From contig CAKRZO010000013.1 of NCBI GenBank assembly GCA_934433135.1, positions 37,793 to 101,792 of the forward strand: 64,000 nucleotides of DNA, read 5' to 3'. Positions 7,886-15,536 of the stretch are shown here, piece after piece (the first letter of the stretch is position 1; each line of letters begins with the position of its first letter). This DNA is from an uncultured Acetatifactor sp. GTDB lineage: Bacteria > Bacillota > Clostridia > Lachnospirales > Lachnospiraceae. The notes beneath the pieces were generated by a model. It was not told where the DNA came from and did not search any database. It saw only the letters and a list, made by a program, of their open reading frames with translations. A program made the position numbers and the translations under genes.

Positions 7886-8602
7886 ATGATAAAAGTAACT
7901 GTATGGAATGAATACCGTCATGAGAAGAATTCAGAAAAAGTTGCAAAGATTTATCCCAATGGTCTGCATGCAGTGATTGCAGAATTCCTGGGTGCCAATG
8001 AGGATATCGAGTGCCGCCTGGCCGCCCTGGATGATCCGGATAATGGCCTGCCGGATGAAGTGTTGAACGATACCGATGTTCTGATCTGGTGGGGACATAT
8101 GGCACACGGAGAAGTACCTGATGCACTGGTAGATAAGATTCAGAATCGTATTTTAAGAGGAATGGGACTGATCGTACTGCATTCCGGACACCATTCCAAG
8201 ATTTTCAAGAGAATGATGGGAACCAGCTGCAATTTAAAGTGGCGTGACGGTGCTAGGGAGCGCCTTTGGAATGTCAATCCCGGTCATCCCATCGCAAAAG
8301 GTCTGCCGGAGCACTTTGAACTGCAGGTGGAAGAGATGTACGGAGAATTTTTTGATATTCCCACACCCATGGAAACCATCTTCCTGGGATGGTTCAACGG
8401 CGGAGAAGTATTCCGCAGCGGCGTGACTTTTGAACGTGGCCTGGGAAGAATTTTCTACTTCCAGCCGGGACATGAAGGCAATCCCACCTTCTATGATGAA
8501 AATATCCGCAAAGTCATCACCAATGCAGTCCGCTGGGTAGCGCCGGATGAGATCATTCCGGAACTGACCTGCCCCGAGACGAAGCCGTTGGAAAATGTGT
8601 AA
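7886..8602 (+). CDS. ThuA-like (trehalose utilisation) protein
   Basis: The 238-residue protein matches the ThuA family, a class I glutamine-amidotransferase-like fold. Recognisable blocks in order are VTVWNEYRHEK, VLIWWGHMAHGEV, GLIVLHSGHHSKIFKRMMG, NLKWRDG, EEMYGEFFDIP and FYFQPGHEGNPTF. ThuA works with ThuB, a Gfo/Idh/MocA dehydrogenase, in turning disaccharides such as trehalose or sucrose into 3-keto forms. The dehydrogenase just upstream at 6685 fits ThuB. ATG 7886 is chosen because AAAGGA lies ten bases before it; an upstream in-frame TTG at 7862 has no good site. A convergent terminator separates it from the ROK gene. Confidence 0.88.
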   Translation: MIKVTVWNEYRHEKNSEKVAKIYPNGLHAVIAEFLGANEDIECRLAALDDPDNGLPDEVLNDTDVLIWWGHMAHGEVPDALVDKIQNRILRGMGLIVLHSGHHSKIFKRMMGTSCNLKWRDGARERLWNVNPGHPIAKGLPEHFELQVEEMYGEFFDIPTPMETIFLGWFNGGEVFRSGVTFERGLGRIFYFQPGHEGNPTFYDENIRKVITNAVRWVAPDEIIPELTCPETKPLENV

Positions 8603-8687
8603 TATTCTATGCTTCTCCCAGCTCTAAGCAAGAAATTTAAGAGTGAGTGTCTCGCTACTCTGAACGCGAGTGTAACAGAGGGACAGA

Positions 8688-8710
8688 GGGCAAGCGTGCT
8701 TGCCCTTTTG
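8688..8710. terminator. Terminator between convergent thuA-like and ROK genes
   Basis: GGGCAAG, short loop CGTG, then CTTGCCC form a tight GC-rich hairpin, followed on the plus strand by TTTTGTTGT. Confidence 0.7.
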
Positions 8711-8726
8711 TTGTATGTTAAAAATT

Positions 8727-9818
8727 CTACTTATTCAGGTAATTATCAAAAACCGTTACAGCAGCGCAGAGAACGCCTTTGTATTCGCTGCCGGAGTAAA
8801 GCATAGGGGCTTTCCTGGCAATTCGGTTGCATTTTATGCGGTCGGAAATCTGTTTTAATAATTCTTCCGGTCTATAAGTAACGGCGCCTTCCAAAATCAC
8901 GTTTTCCACAGAAAAAGAGTTTACGGCATTAATCACGGTACATGCGAGGTATCGGGCTTCTTTATCGATCAGTTTACGGTCATCGGCATCGATCACTTCT
9001 TTCCAGGAGGAATATCCGGTGCCCTGAAGGATAGCGGGGATGGAAGCATATTTTTCCACACAACCGAAGTTACCGCATTCGCAGGGAATTCCGTCATAGC
9101 GAATCGATGTGTGACCCAGTTCGGAGATATGCCGGAACAGTTTGTCAGACAGCATAATTCCGGAACCGATTCCATCGTCAACAATCAGGACGAGAAAGTT
9201 GTCCATTTTTTGAGCAATTCCAAAATATTTTTCACATAGCGTCAGCCCGTTGGAAATATTTTCCAGATAGACCTTTCTGTCAAGAATGCCCTGAAAGGTA
9301 AGACCGATGTTCTCATAGTGCCATTCGTCAAAGTTAGGCGGATTTAAGATGACAGCGGCAGATGCATCGACAGGTCCCGGTGTAGTAACACCGATGCCGT
9401 AGATATCTTCTGCAGCAATATGATTTTCCTCAATCATCCGGGGAATGGCGTGTATGATTTCTTCCAGAACCTTTTCTTTTGGTAAGGACGGCAGGTGTTT
9501 TGTACAGATTATATTTCCGCCAATATCGGCAATGCCGACTTCCGCGAAGCTTCTGGTAATATTGACGCCGACAGCCATCAGCCGGTTTTCGTTTAGTTTC
9601 AGAATCAAAGGACGCCGTCCTATCCCCTTTCCCGGGGATTTCGTCTCCGATACCAGGTCATCGTTTATTAGAGCCTCCACAATGATGGTTACAGCGGCTT
9701 TGGTAAGCTTTGTGATTTTCGCCAGATCCGCTCTTGAATATTCATTTTGCCGGATCAGGTTTAAGATGAGCCTTTTATTCTGCTCTTTCATAGTGCTTGC
9801 GTTGGATGCTCTCAACAT
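8727..9818 (-). CDS. ROK-family transcriptional repressor (NagC/XylR type)
   Basis: The 363-residue protein has an N-terminal winged helix (about 15-65, RADLAKITKLTKAAVTIIVE) and a ROK sugar-kinase-like domain. The zinc site reads CECGNFGCVEKYAS near residue 245, and GDDGIGSGIML-like ligand residues (VDDGIGSGI) precede it. ROK repressors release DNA when a sugar or sugar phosphate binds. The gene has its own promoter at 9880-9908. It converges with the thuA-like gene and lies about 1.1 kb upstream of the glycyl radical operon, so either group could be its target. No catalytic phosphotransfer role is expected given the helix-turn-helix. Confidence 0.88.
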   Translation of the reverse strand: MLRASNASTMKEQNKRLILNLIRQNEYSRADLAKITKLTKAAVTIIVEALINDDLVSETKSPGKGIGRRPLILKLNENRLMAVGVNITRSFAEVGIADIGGNIICTKHLPSLPKEKVLEEIIHAIPRMIEENHIAAEDIYGIGVTTPGPVDASAAVILNPPNFDEWHYENIGLTFQGILDRKVYLENISNGLTLCEKYFGIAQKMDNFLVLIVDDGIGSGIMLSDKLFRHISELGHTSIRYDGIPCECGNFGCVEKYASIPAILQGTGYSSWKEVIDADDRKLIDKEARYLACTVINAVNSFSVENVILEGAVTYRPEELLKQISDRIKCNRIARKAPMLYSGSEYKGVLCAAVTVFDNYLNK

Positions 9819-9879
9819 AGTTTTTCTCCGATGTTTTCTGATTTACTTTTCATATTCCCGTAGTTCGCTTCGTACTCCT

Positions 9880-9908
9880 ATTATATGCGATTGTTCTTTC
9901 CACGTCAA
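9880..9908 (-). promoter_or_regulatory. Promoter of the ROK gene
   Basis: Read on the minus strand, TTGACG (9903-9908) is 17 bases from TATAAT (9880-9885), about 60 bp before the start codon. Confidence 0.75.
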
Positions 9909-10029
9909 ATGTACTTATGTAAGATTTTGAGGTTTTGATGTTAATAAAATTTATGAATGAATTTTCGCCATTATTCCGTGAAAAGTAACCACCAGGGATT
10001 GGTTTCTCCTGGATTTTGCTCTAAAAAGG

Positions 10030-10079
10030 TTGATAATTTCTTGAATATCGAATATAATAACAGTAGGGAAATTCCTACT
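10030..10079 (+). promoter_or_regulatory. Promoter and dyad operator of the abrB-like gene
   Basis: TTGATA (10030-10035), a 17-base spacer and TATAAT (10053-10058) form a good promoter. Directly behind it AGTAGG (10062-10067) and CCTACT (10074-10079) make an inverted repeat at the expected transcription start, well placed for autorepression by the AbrB-like protein. Confidence 0.7.
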
Positions 10080-10110
10080 TCCCCTATTTTATGAAACGGA
10101 GGGATTTTAG

Positions 10111-10392
10111 ATGATCGCAAGCACATTTATTGATAATGCAAAAGTTATGTCGAAAGGACAAGTCACAATTCCGAAAGATATTCGAGAGATTCTTGGTATA
10201 TCTTGTGGCGACAGAGTAACATTTGTTGTAGAAAATGGTGTTGTAAGACTTATCAATTCGGCAGTATATGCTATGCAAATGCTTCAGGCACAGATGGCCG
10301 GACAAGCGGAAAATACAGGACTTATTTCGGATGAAGCAGTTATGGACTTGGTAAAAGAAGTTCGTACAGAAAGCGGCATTACTGACACTTGA
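10111..10392 (+). CDS. AbrB/SpoVT-type antitoxin of a PIN toxin system
   Basis: The 93-residue protein has a swapped-hairpin AbrB domain in residues 10-50: AKVMSKGQVTIPKDIREILG, then GDRVTFVVENG. The remaining C-terminal helix normally binds the toxin. It is an antitoxin-type DNA-binding protein, probably autoregulatory at the dyad 10062-10079. GGAGGG precedes the ATG. Only the C-terminal half of the toxin partner remains downstream (10388-10588), so this is now an orphan antitoxin. Confidence 0.85.
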   Translation: MIASTFIDNAKVMSKGQVTIPKDIREILGISCGDRVTFVVENGVVRLINSAVYAMQMLQAQMAGQAENTGLISDEAVMDLVKEVRTESGITDT

Positions 10393-10588
10393 AGTTGTTA
10401 CAACTCCTATTGAAGAATATAGTTCCGAAGAAAAGATCCGCGATGTAAATGACCGCCCGATTCTTCGGGCGGCTATCTATGCTAAAGCGGATATCCTGCT
10501 TACAGGAGATAAAGATTTTCTTGAATCCGGATTGCAGAATCCTAAGATTATGGCGGCTGCAGATTTTGTTCAAATGAAATTTTGGTAA
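10388..10588 (+). pseudogene. C-terminal remnant of a PIN-domain toxin
   Basis: Frame 2 encodes about 66 residues with the end of a PIN ribonuclease of the COG1569 type: IRDVNDRPILRAAIYAKADI then LLTGDKDFLESGL and NPKIMAAADF. The aspartates of NDRPIL and TGDKDF match the later part of the acidic site. A full PIN domain is about 130-140 residues, and the N-terminal half with the first catalytic aspartate is missing. The frame has no start codon and a stop at 10352 inside the antitoxin gene. A deletion appears to have joined the antitoxin end to the toxin middle. Confidence 0.75.
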
Positions 10589-10816
10589 ATTGTATTGAAT
10601 TGAAATGCCATGTCCTCATCTTTATCCAGAATCTTATAGACAGCATATGTGTCCGGGCTTGGCTTCGGGCTTTTTCTACGTCGGTTTTCTACCACTATAA
10701 GTATTAGGTGCTTTGGGTGGTTTACTCCTCCTTTCTGCTGAATTCTGTTAAGATAATTATACCAGAATAACTGTTACGAAAAATATTAAAATACGTATAA
10801 ACTGCTATAAAAATCC
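10589..10816. other. Intergenic region with a possible decayed minus-strand reading frame
   Basis: No convincing gene is seen. On the minus strand there is TATAAT near 10760, AAAGGAGG near 10733 and an open stretch of about 40 codons ending near 10590 (segment PSPDTYAVYKILDKDED). No start codon is correctly spaced from the ribosome site. It may be a gene remnant. Confidence 0.25.
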
Positions 10817-10845
10817 TTGACATTAAGGAGTAGGAATGCTATATT
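10817..10845 (+). promoter_or_regulatory. Promoter of the glycyl radical enzyme operon
   Basis: TTGACA (10817-10822) is followed by a 17-base spacer and TATATT (10840-10845). The start codon of the activase lies 64 bp downstream. Confidence 0.8.
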
Positions 10846-10852
10846 CAAAATA

Positions 10853-10867
10853 GTTAAATCATTTAAC
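10853..10867. promoter_or_regulatory. Candidate operator at the operon transcription start
   Basis: GTTAAATCATTTAAC is a perfect 15-base palindrome around a central C. It begins 8 bases after the -10 box, so it covers the expected transcription start. A repressor bound here would block the glycyl radical operon; the ROK protein at 8727 is one candidate. Confidence 0.6.
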
Positions 10868-10908
10868 TTTATTAAAGCATTATATGGCAATTGCGAGGAG
10901 GCAACGGG

Positions 10909-11622
10909 GTGAAAATATTTCAAAAAGGTTTTAATTTCGGGCAGGATGGTCCCGGTAATCGTCTGGTCTATCATGTAGCGGGCTGCAATATGCATTGTCC
11001 CTGGTGCTCCAATCCGGAAGGCATGAAAATTGAAGGAAAAAAGAATCACTACAAAGAATATACTCTGGAAGAGCTGGCCAGGGAAGCCATAAGCTGCAAA
11101 CCCATGTTTTTCGGCGGGGGAGGAGTTACCTTTACCGGCGGAGAGGCGACTTTAGATGCGGGGGCGCTGCTTTGCGCGTTAAAAGCGATGAAGGAAAACG
11201 CCATACATACCGCAATCGAGACCAACGGCACATCGCCGCATCTTATGGAATTGCTTCCGTATATTGATTATCTGATCATGGATTTTAAACACTATGACAG
11301 CGATATCCTGAAGGCCTATACCGGAGTCGGGACACAGCAGATCCGGAAAAATTATGAAGAAATCTGTGCAAGCGGCCGGCAATATCATGTAAGAATACCG
11401 TTGATCAAACACTTTAATGCGGAGAATCCGGAGGGTTTTGCCGCATATTTTTCCCGTTTCCCTACGGAACATACCGTCTTTGAATTCCTGAAATACCATG
11501 AGTACGGGAAAGCAAAGTGGCAGGAGGAATATAAGATTACGGATGGATTCGTGACGGATGAGACCGTAAGGGAGTTTGAGGCTGTTTTTAAAACGTATGG
11601 ACTTAAGTGCGTAACAACTTAA
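10909..11622 (+). CDS. Glycyl radical enzyme activase (radical SAM)
   Basis: This 237-residue radical SAM protein uses S-adenosylmethionine and a [4Fe-4S] cluster to place the radical on the glycine of its partner enzyme. The cluster motif is CNMHCPWC (Cys26, Cys30, Cys33), and GGGVTFTGGEATL follows. There is no extra ferredoxin-type cysteine insert, so it resembles the compact PflA class. GTG 10909 is chosen because GAGGAGG lies seven bases before it. The partner enzyme begins 41 bp downstream in the same operon. Confidence 0.9.
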   Translation: MKIFQKGFNFGQDGPGNRLVYHVAGCNMHCPWCSNPEGMKIEGKKNHYKEYTLEELAREAISCKPMFFGGGGVTFTGGEATLDAGALLCALKAMKENAIHTAIETNGTSPHLMELLPYIDYLIMDFKHYDSDILKAYTGVGTQQIRKNYEEICASGRQYHVRIPLIKHFNAENPEGFAAYFSRFPTEHTVFEFLKYHEYGKAKWQEEYKITDGFVTDETVREFEAVFKTYGLKCVTT

Positions 11623-11663
11623 AAAGGAATGTAAATAAAAATTCAAACAAGGAGAGGACAGCA

Positions 11664-13994
11664 ATGATTTATAACATTTATGAAGAAGGAAAATTAACAG
11701 AAAAAGCAAAAGCATTATATCAGGAGGAACGTAAGATCAAGCGCCTTGACGGCTGGTTTCAGGCGAAGGAAATCGAAATGCTTTCCGATGAAAAATATGC
11801 GGATTGTTTACCGGAGGTAAAAAAAGCATATTTTTTGCGAGAGGTTCTGAAAAACATACCCATTTCCTTAAGCGAAAATGCCGTATTTGCGGGAACGCAG
11901 CGGGATGCTTTTGCCAAAAGCTATGCATTGATCAATCCTTCTTTTACCGTAGAAGGTTTTTCCGGTTACTGTGATCCCATGGCAATCTACAACGATATCG
12001 AACCGAATGAAGAGTTTCCGGAAGCAAGAATCGATAAGGTACGGCAATTTACGGCAAAGTCAGACATGGTGGAAATGCTCGGAAAAACCTATGGGGAAGC
12101 GAAAAATTACACCAAAGAGGTCATCTTTTTTGTGGAACAGGTAACCGGACACGTTATTCCGGATTTCCGTTATGCATTAAAGTACGGCGTGGACGATATG
12201 ATCCGGAAGGCGCAGGCGGAAAAAGGTGAATTTTATGAGGCGGCTGCGATTGCCCTTGGCGGTGTCAAAATCCTTGCCGGAAGGTATATCGATCTGATCG
12301 GGGAACAGAAAACGTCTTGTGAAGAGCAGCGTCGCAGGGAGCTGGATCTGTTGGAAAAAACACTGCAAAAGATTTCGAAGGACGGCGCGGAAACACTTTA
12401 TGAGGCGATTCAGCTTTATCTGTTGCTCTGGGAGATCATGTGCCTGGAGCAGGCGCCGAACCCTTATGCACTTTCCGTGGGAAATGCGGACCGCATTTTT
12501 GAACCTTACAGAGGGAAACTGACACGCAGTCAGGCAAGTGAACTTTTTAAGCATTTCCTTGTTTTTTACAATGTCGGAGACAGAAGCTGGGCCATTTCCC
12601 AGAATGTTCTGATAAGCGGCAGAGACAATGACGGCAACGATCTGACCAATACCATGTCTTATGCGATTCTGGATGCATACTATGACATGAATCTGCCCCA
12701 GCCGATTCTCTCCGTTAAGCTGCATAAAAATACGCCGGAAAAGCTGTATGAAGAGATGGGAAGATTCTTCTTCTCTCCGGGAGTGCTGACGCCTTCTTTG
12801 TTTAACGATGATTCTCTGTTTGAAATTCTTGAAAAGAATGGAATTGCCCGGGAAGATATTCCGGATTATTCGGTAGCAGGCTGCCAGGAGCCTCTCATTA
12901 TGGGAAAAGATAATGGCAACACCACCAACAGTTGGCTGAATCTTCCTAAAGTATTGGAGATGGTGCTGACCGGCGGATATTCCGAAATTACCGGAGAAAA
13001 GCTGATGGATTGTGAGGAATGCGGCCTTACCAATGTAAGAGAGGTATTTTATCGTACTCTTGAGAAAGTCTGCGACAATATGGTAAAGGCGGCAAATGGT
13101 GCGTCAACTGCGCTGTCCGAGCTGCGGGTTCCGTTCTTAAGCTGCTTTATGGGCGGACTGACGTACGGCGCCGATATGCGTGATACGCACAAACAGGGAA
13201 CCAAATATAACGGAAGCGGCTGCCTGGTGCACGGTCTTAGCGTACTTGCGGATTCTTTTATTGCCATTGACGAGTTTTCCAAAAAGTATCCGGATGGAAA
13301 AGAGATGCTGGTGGATGCGCTGAAAAAGAATTTTGAGGGTTATGAGGGGTTACGAAAGTTCCTGCTTTCCTGCCCGAAGTTCGGCAACAACATTGAAGTG
13401 GTGGACAAAGAGGCAAAGGAAATTGCACAGAAAGTTTCCGAAATGCTGCGTTCCAGGAAAAATTACCTGGGCAATCCGTTCCGCCCTGATTTTTCCAGCC
13501 CGTCCACACACCTTACTTACGGTTACTGGGTAGGCGCTACTCCGGACGGCAGAAAGAGCCGGGATATGCTTGGCTATGGAGTGGATCCGCTTTACGGAGA
13601 AGCATCCAACGGGCTTGGATTCCGGATGCTTTCCAATATGAGGCTGCCTTTTGAAGAGTTTAACGGAGGATACGCATCCCATCTGGGAATTGATCCGAAG
13701 TACTTTAAAGGTAAAAATTACGAAGAAAAGGGCATGGAATTTTACCGGAATATTATAAAACCGCTCTTTTTCAATGAATTGGAAAAAGGCATATCGCCGT
13801 TTTATCTTTATGTTAATGTGACGACACCGGAAACCTTGCGAAAAGTGCTGGAAAATCCTGAAAAGTATGCGCCAAGCGGTGTGTATATTATGCGTATCCA
13901 TGGAACCTTCGTTAATTTCCTGGATCTTTCCCCGGAGATTCAGCAGGATATTATTACGAGACTGGATCTTAACTCCACACATATCGGGTGCTAA
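11664..13994 (+). CDS. Glycyl radical enzyme of unknown substrate (PFL2-like)
   Basis: The 776-residue protein has the full glycyl radical enzyme layout. The active-site cysteine loop is VAGCQEPL (Cys407, Glu409), with the Cys-x-Glu spacing of the dehydratase/lyase branch. The radical glycine is Gly747 in MRIHGTFVNFLDLSPE, where most relatives read RVSGY or RVAGY. TPSLFNDDSLF and GRDNDGNDLTN are further family blocks. ATG 11664 follows AAGGAGAGG. Substrate-loop residues differ from classical pyruvate formate-lyase. Linked kinase and isomerase genes suggest a sugar or polyol-like substrate; this is inference. Confidence 0.88.
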   Translation: MIYNIYEEGKLTEKAKALYQEERKIKRLDGWFQAKEIEMLSDEKYADCLPEVKKAYFLREVLKNIPISLSENAVFAGTQRDAFAKSYALINPSFTVEGFSGYCDPMAIYNDIEPNEEFPEARIDKVRQFTAKSDMVEMLGKTYGEAKNYTKEVIFFVEQVTGHVIPDFRYALKYGVDDMIRKAQAEKGEFYEAAAIALGGVKILAGRYIDLIGEQKTSCEEQRRRELDLLEKTLQKISKDGAETLYEAIQLYLLLWEIMCLEQAPNPYALSVGNADRIFEPYRGKLTRSQASELFKHFLVFYNVGDRSWAISQNVLISGRDNDGNDLTNTMSYAILDAYYDMNLPQPILSVKLHKNTPEKLYEEMGRFFFSPGVLTPSLFNDDSLFEILEKNGIAREDIPDYSVAGCQEPLIMGKDNGNTTNSWLNLPKVLEMVLTGGYSEITGEKLMDCEECGLTNVREVFYRTLEKVCDNMVKAANGASTALSELRVPFLSCFMGGLTYGADMRDTHKQGTKYNGSGCLVHGLSVLADSFIAIDEFSKKYPDGKEMLVDALKKNFEGYEGLRKFLLSCPKFGNNIEVVDKEAKEIAQKVSEMLRSRKNYLGNPFRPDFSSPSTHLTYGYWVGATPDGRKSRDMLGYGVDPLYGEASNGLGFRMLSNMRLPFEEFNGGYASHLGIDPKYFKGKNYEEKGMEFYRNIIKPLFFNELEKGISPFYLYVNVTTPETLRKVLENPEKYAPSGVYIMRIHGTFVNFLDLSPEIQQDIITRLDLNSTHIGC

Positions 13995-14120
13995 TACACT
14001 GTCCTGCAAATAGCCAGACCAAATAACTTGCCTGAATTATTGATCCGGTTATTTCTTGTACGTTGTACGGCGGCGTGGTTGAGTTATTATGTTACATTAC
14101 ATGAAAAGGACAGGAAGAAA

Positions 14121-15458
14121 ATGAAAGCAATCGGAATTGACATCGGAACGACAAGTGTGTGCGGTATTGTAATGAATATCGAAAACGGCAGGATTGAAAA
14201 ATCGATTACCGAAAACAGTGAGGCTTTTCTGGAGGGCTGCGCCCCTTGGGAAAAAATTCAGTCAGTGGATAGGATTATGTCTGTCGCCATGCAGATTCTG
14301 GATGAGTTGACAGGAGAGAATATAGCAAAGAATATAGCAGTAATCGGGGTAACCGGGCAGATGCACGGAATTGTGTATACGGATCGGGGGGGAAAAGCCG
14401 TAAGTCCTTTGTATACCTGGCAGGATGAACGAGGGAACCTTCCCTGGCGGGATACCACTTATGCGAAGTATTTAAACAGCTTTGCCGGTTACGGAAATGT
14501 AACGGATTTTTATAACAAAGAAAACGGTATCCGACCGGCGCAGGCCTTACATTATTGTACGATTCATGATTATTTTGTCATGCAGCTTTGCGGACGGAAA
14601 GCGCCGCTGGTACACACAAGTGATGCCGCAAGCCTGGGATGTTTTCAACTGGATACCGACTCTTTTGCATACGATTATCCAGAAGAGGTTACAGCGCAGT
14701 ACCGGATTGCCGGAGAATATAAGGGCATTCCGGTAAGCGTGGCAATCGGTGACAATCAGGCCAGTGTTTTTTCCACACTTGCCGATGAAAGCGATATTTT
14801 GGTCAATGTGGGAACCGGCAGCCAGATCTCCGTGATATCCGACCAAAAAGCAGAAAACCCGGAAATCGAAACCAGACCTTACTTTGAGGGAAAGTACCTT
14901 CTTGTAGGGGCGGCTCTTTGCGGAGGAAGAGCCTATTCTTTGCTTAAAAACTTCTATGCACAGACATTTGGATATCTGAAAAAATTGGAGGATGACGAAG
15001 TATATGCCATTATGAATTCCATGCTGAAAGACGATTCCAAAAGAGCTTTTCAGGCGGATGTGCGAAACGAATCGGGAAAAGGAGAACTTCATGTGGATAC
15101 CCGTTTTGCGGGAACAAGGCAGAATCCGGAGCAGACAGGAAGCATAACGGGAATTACCACGCAGAATTTTACGCCGGCCTGTCTTACCCGGGGAGTACTT
15201 TGCGGGATGGCAGAGGAGCTTTTGACCATGTATCGTCAAATGGGCATTACCAAAAGCGGTCTTGTCGGATCCGGTAACGGAATCCGTAAAAATAAAGCAT
15301 TGGTGAACATTTTTGAGGAAAAATTCGGCGCCGGAATGAAAATTCCCGCGCATCTGGAAGAGGCCGCTTTCGGCGCTGCCCTGTTCGGAACCATTGCCTG
15401 CGGAAGGTTCCGAAATGCCGCACAGGCACAGAAACGAATAAAATATGATAACAATTAG
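14121..15458 (+). CDS. FGGY-family carbohydrate kinase, sedoheptulokinase-like
   Basis: The 445-residue protein is an ASKHA-fold kinase. GIDIGTTSVCGIV is the first phosphate loop, GVTGQMHGIVY and TWQDERG sit in the sugar-binding lobe, NVGTGSQISVIS is the second phosphate loop, and GSGNGIRKNKAL with EEAAFGAALFG forms the adenine pocket. GQMHG and WQD are features shared with sedoheptulokinase-type members. ATG 14121 follows GGACAGGAAG. It lies 126 bp after the glycyl radical enzyme and presumably phosphorylates the sugar made or used by that enzyme. Xylulokinase or another ketose kinase is the alternative. Confidence 0.82.
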   Translation: MKAIGIDIGTTSVCGIVMNIENGRIEKSITENSEAFLEGCAPWEKIQSVDRIMSVAMQILDELTGENIAKNIAVIGVTGQMHGIVYTDRGGKAVSPLYTWQDERGNLPWRDTTYAKYLNSFAGYGNVTDFYNKENGIRPAQALHYCTIHDYFVMQLCGRKAPLVHTSDAASLGCFQLDTDSFAYDYPEEVTAQYRIAGEYKGIPVSVAIGDNQASVFSTLADESDILVNVGTGSQISVISDQKAENPEIETRPYFEGKYLLVGAALCGGRAYSLLKNFYAQTFGYLKKLEDDEVYAIMNSMLKDDSKRAFQADVRNESGKGELHVDTRFAGTRQNPEQTGSITGITTQNFTPACLTRGVLCGMAEELLTMYRQMGITKSGLVGSGNGIRKNKALVNIFEEKFGAGMKIPAHLEEAAFGAALFGTIACGRFRNAAQAQKRIKYDNN

Positions 15459-15461
15459 CAA

Positions 15462-15514
15462 TTCAGCTGTGAAGCATGCGAAGAGCTTTGTGAAGGGTGC
15501 GTCTGAACAGTTAT
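15462..15514. repeat. Palindromic intergenic repeat, partial copy D
   Basis: TGTGAAGCATGCG and GGTGCGTCTGAACAGTTATAA match the right half of the repeat at 48419-48522, which ends GGCGCGTCTGAACTGTTAC, with several substitutions. It sits between the kinase and the isomerase. Confidence 0.45.
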
Positions 15515-15536
15515 AAATATCGGAAAGGACAATACG

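Noticed and set aside
8609..8806. Small plus-strand frame between thuA-like and ROK genes
   Set aside because: It crosses the terminator hairpin at 8688 and runs into the end of the ROK gene on the other strand; no ribosome site.
8727..9818. ROK protein as a glucokinase
   Set aside because: A clear N-terminal winged helix is present, which marks the repressor branch of the family.
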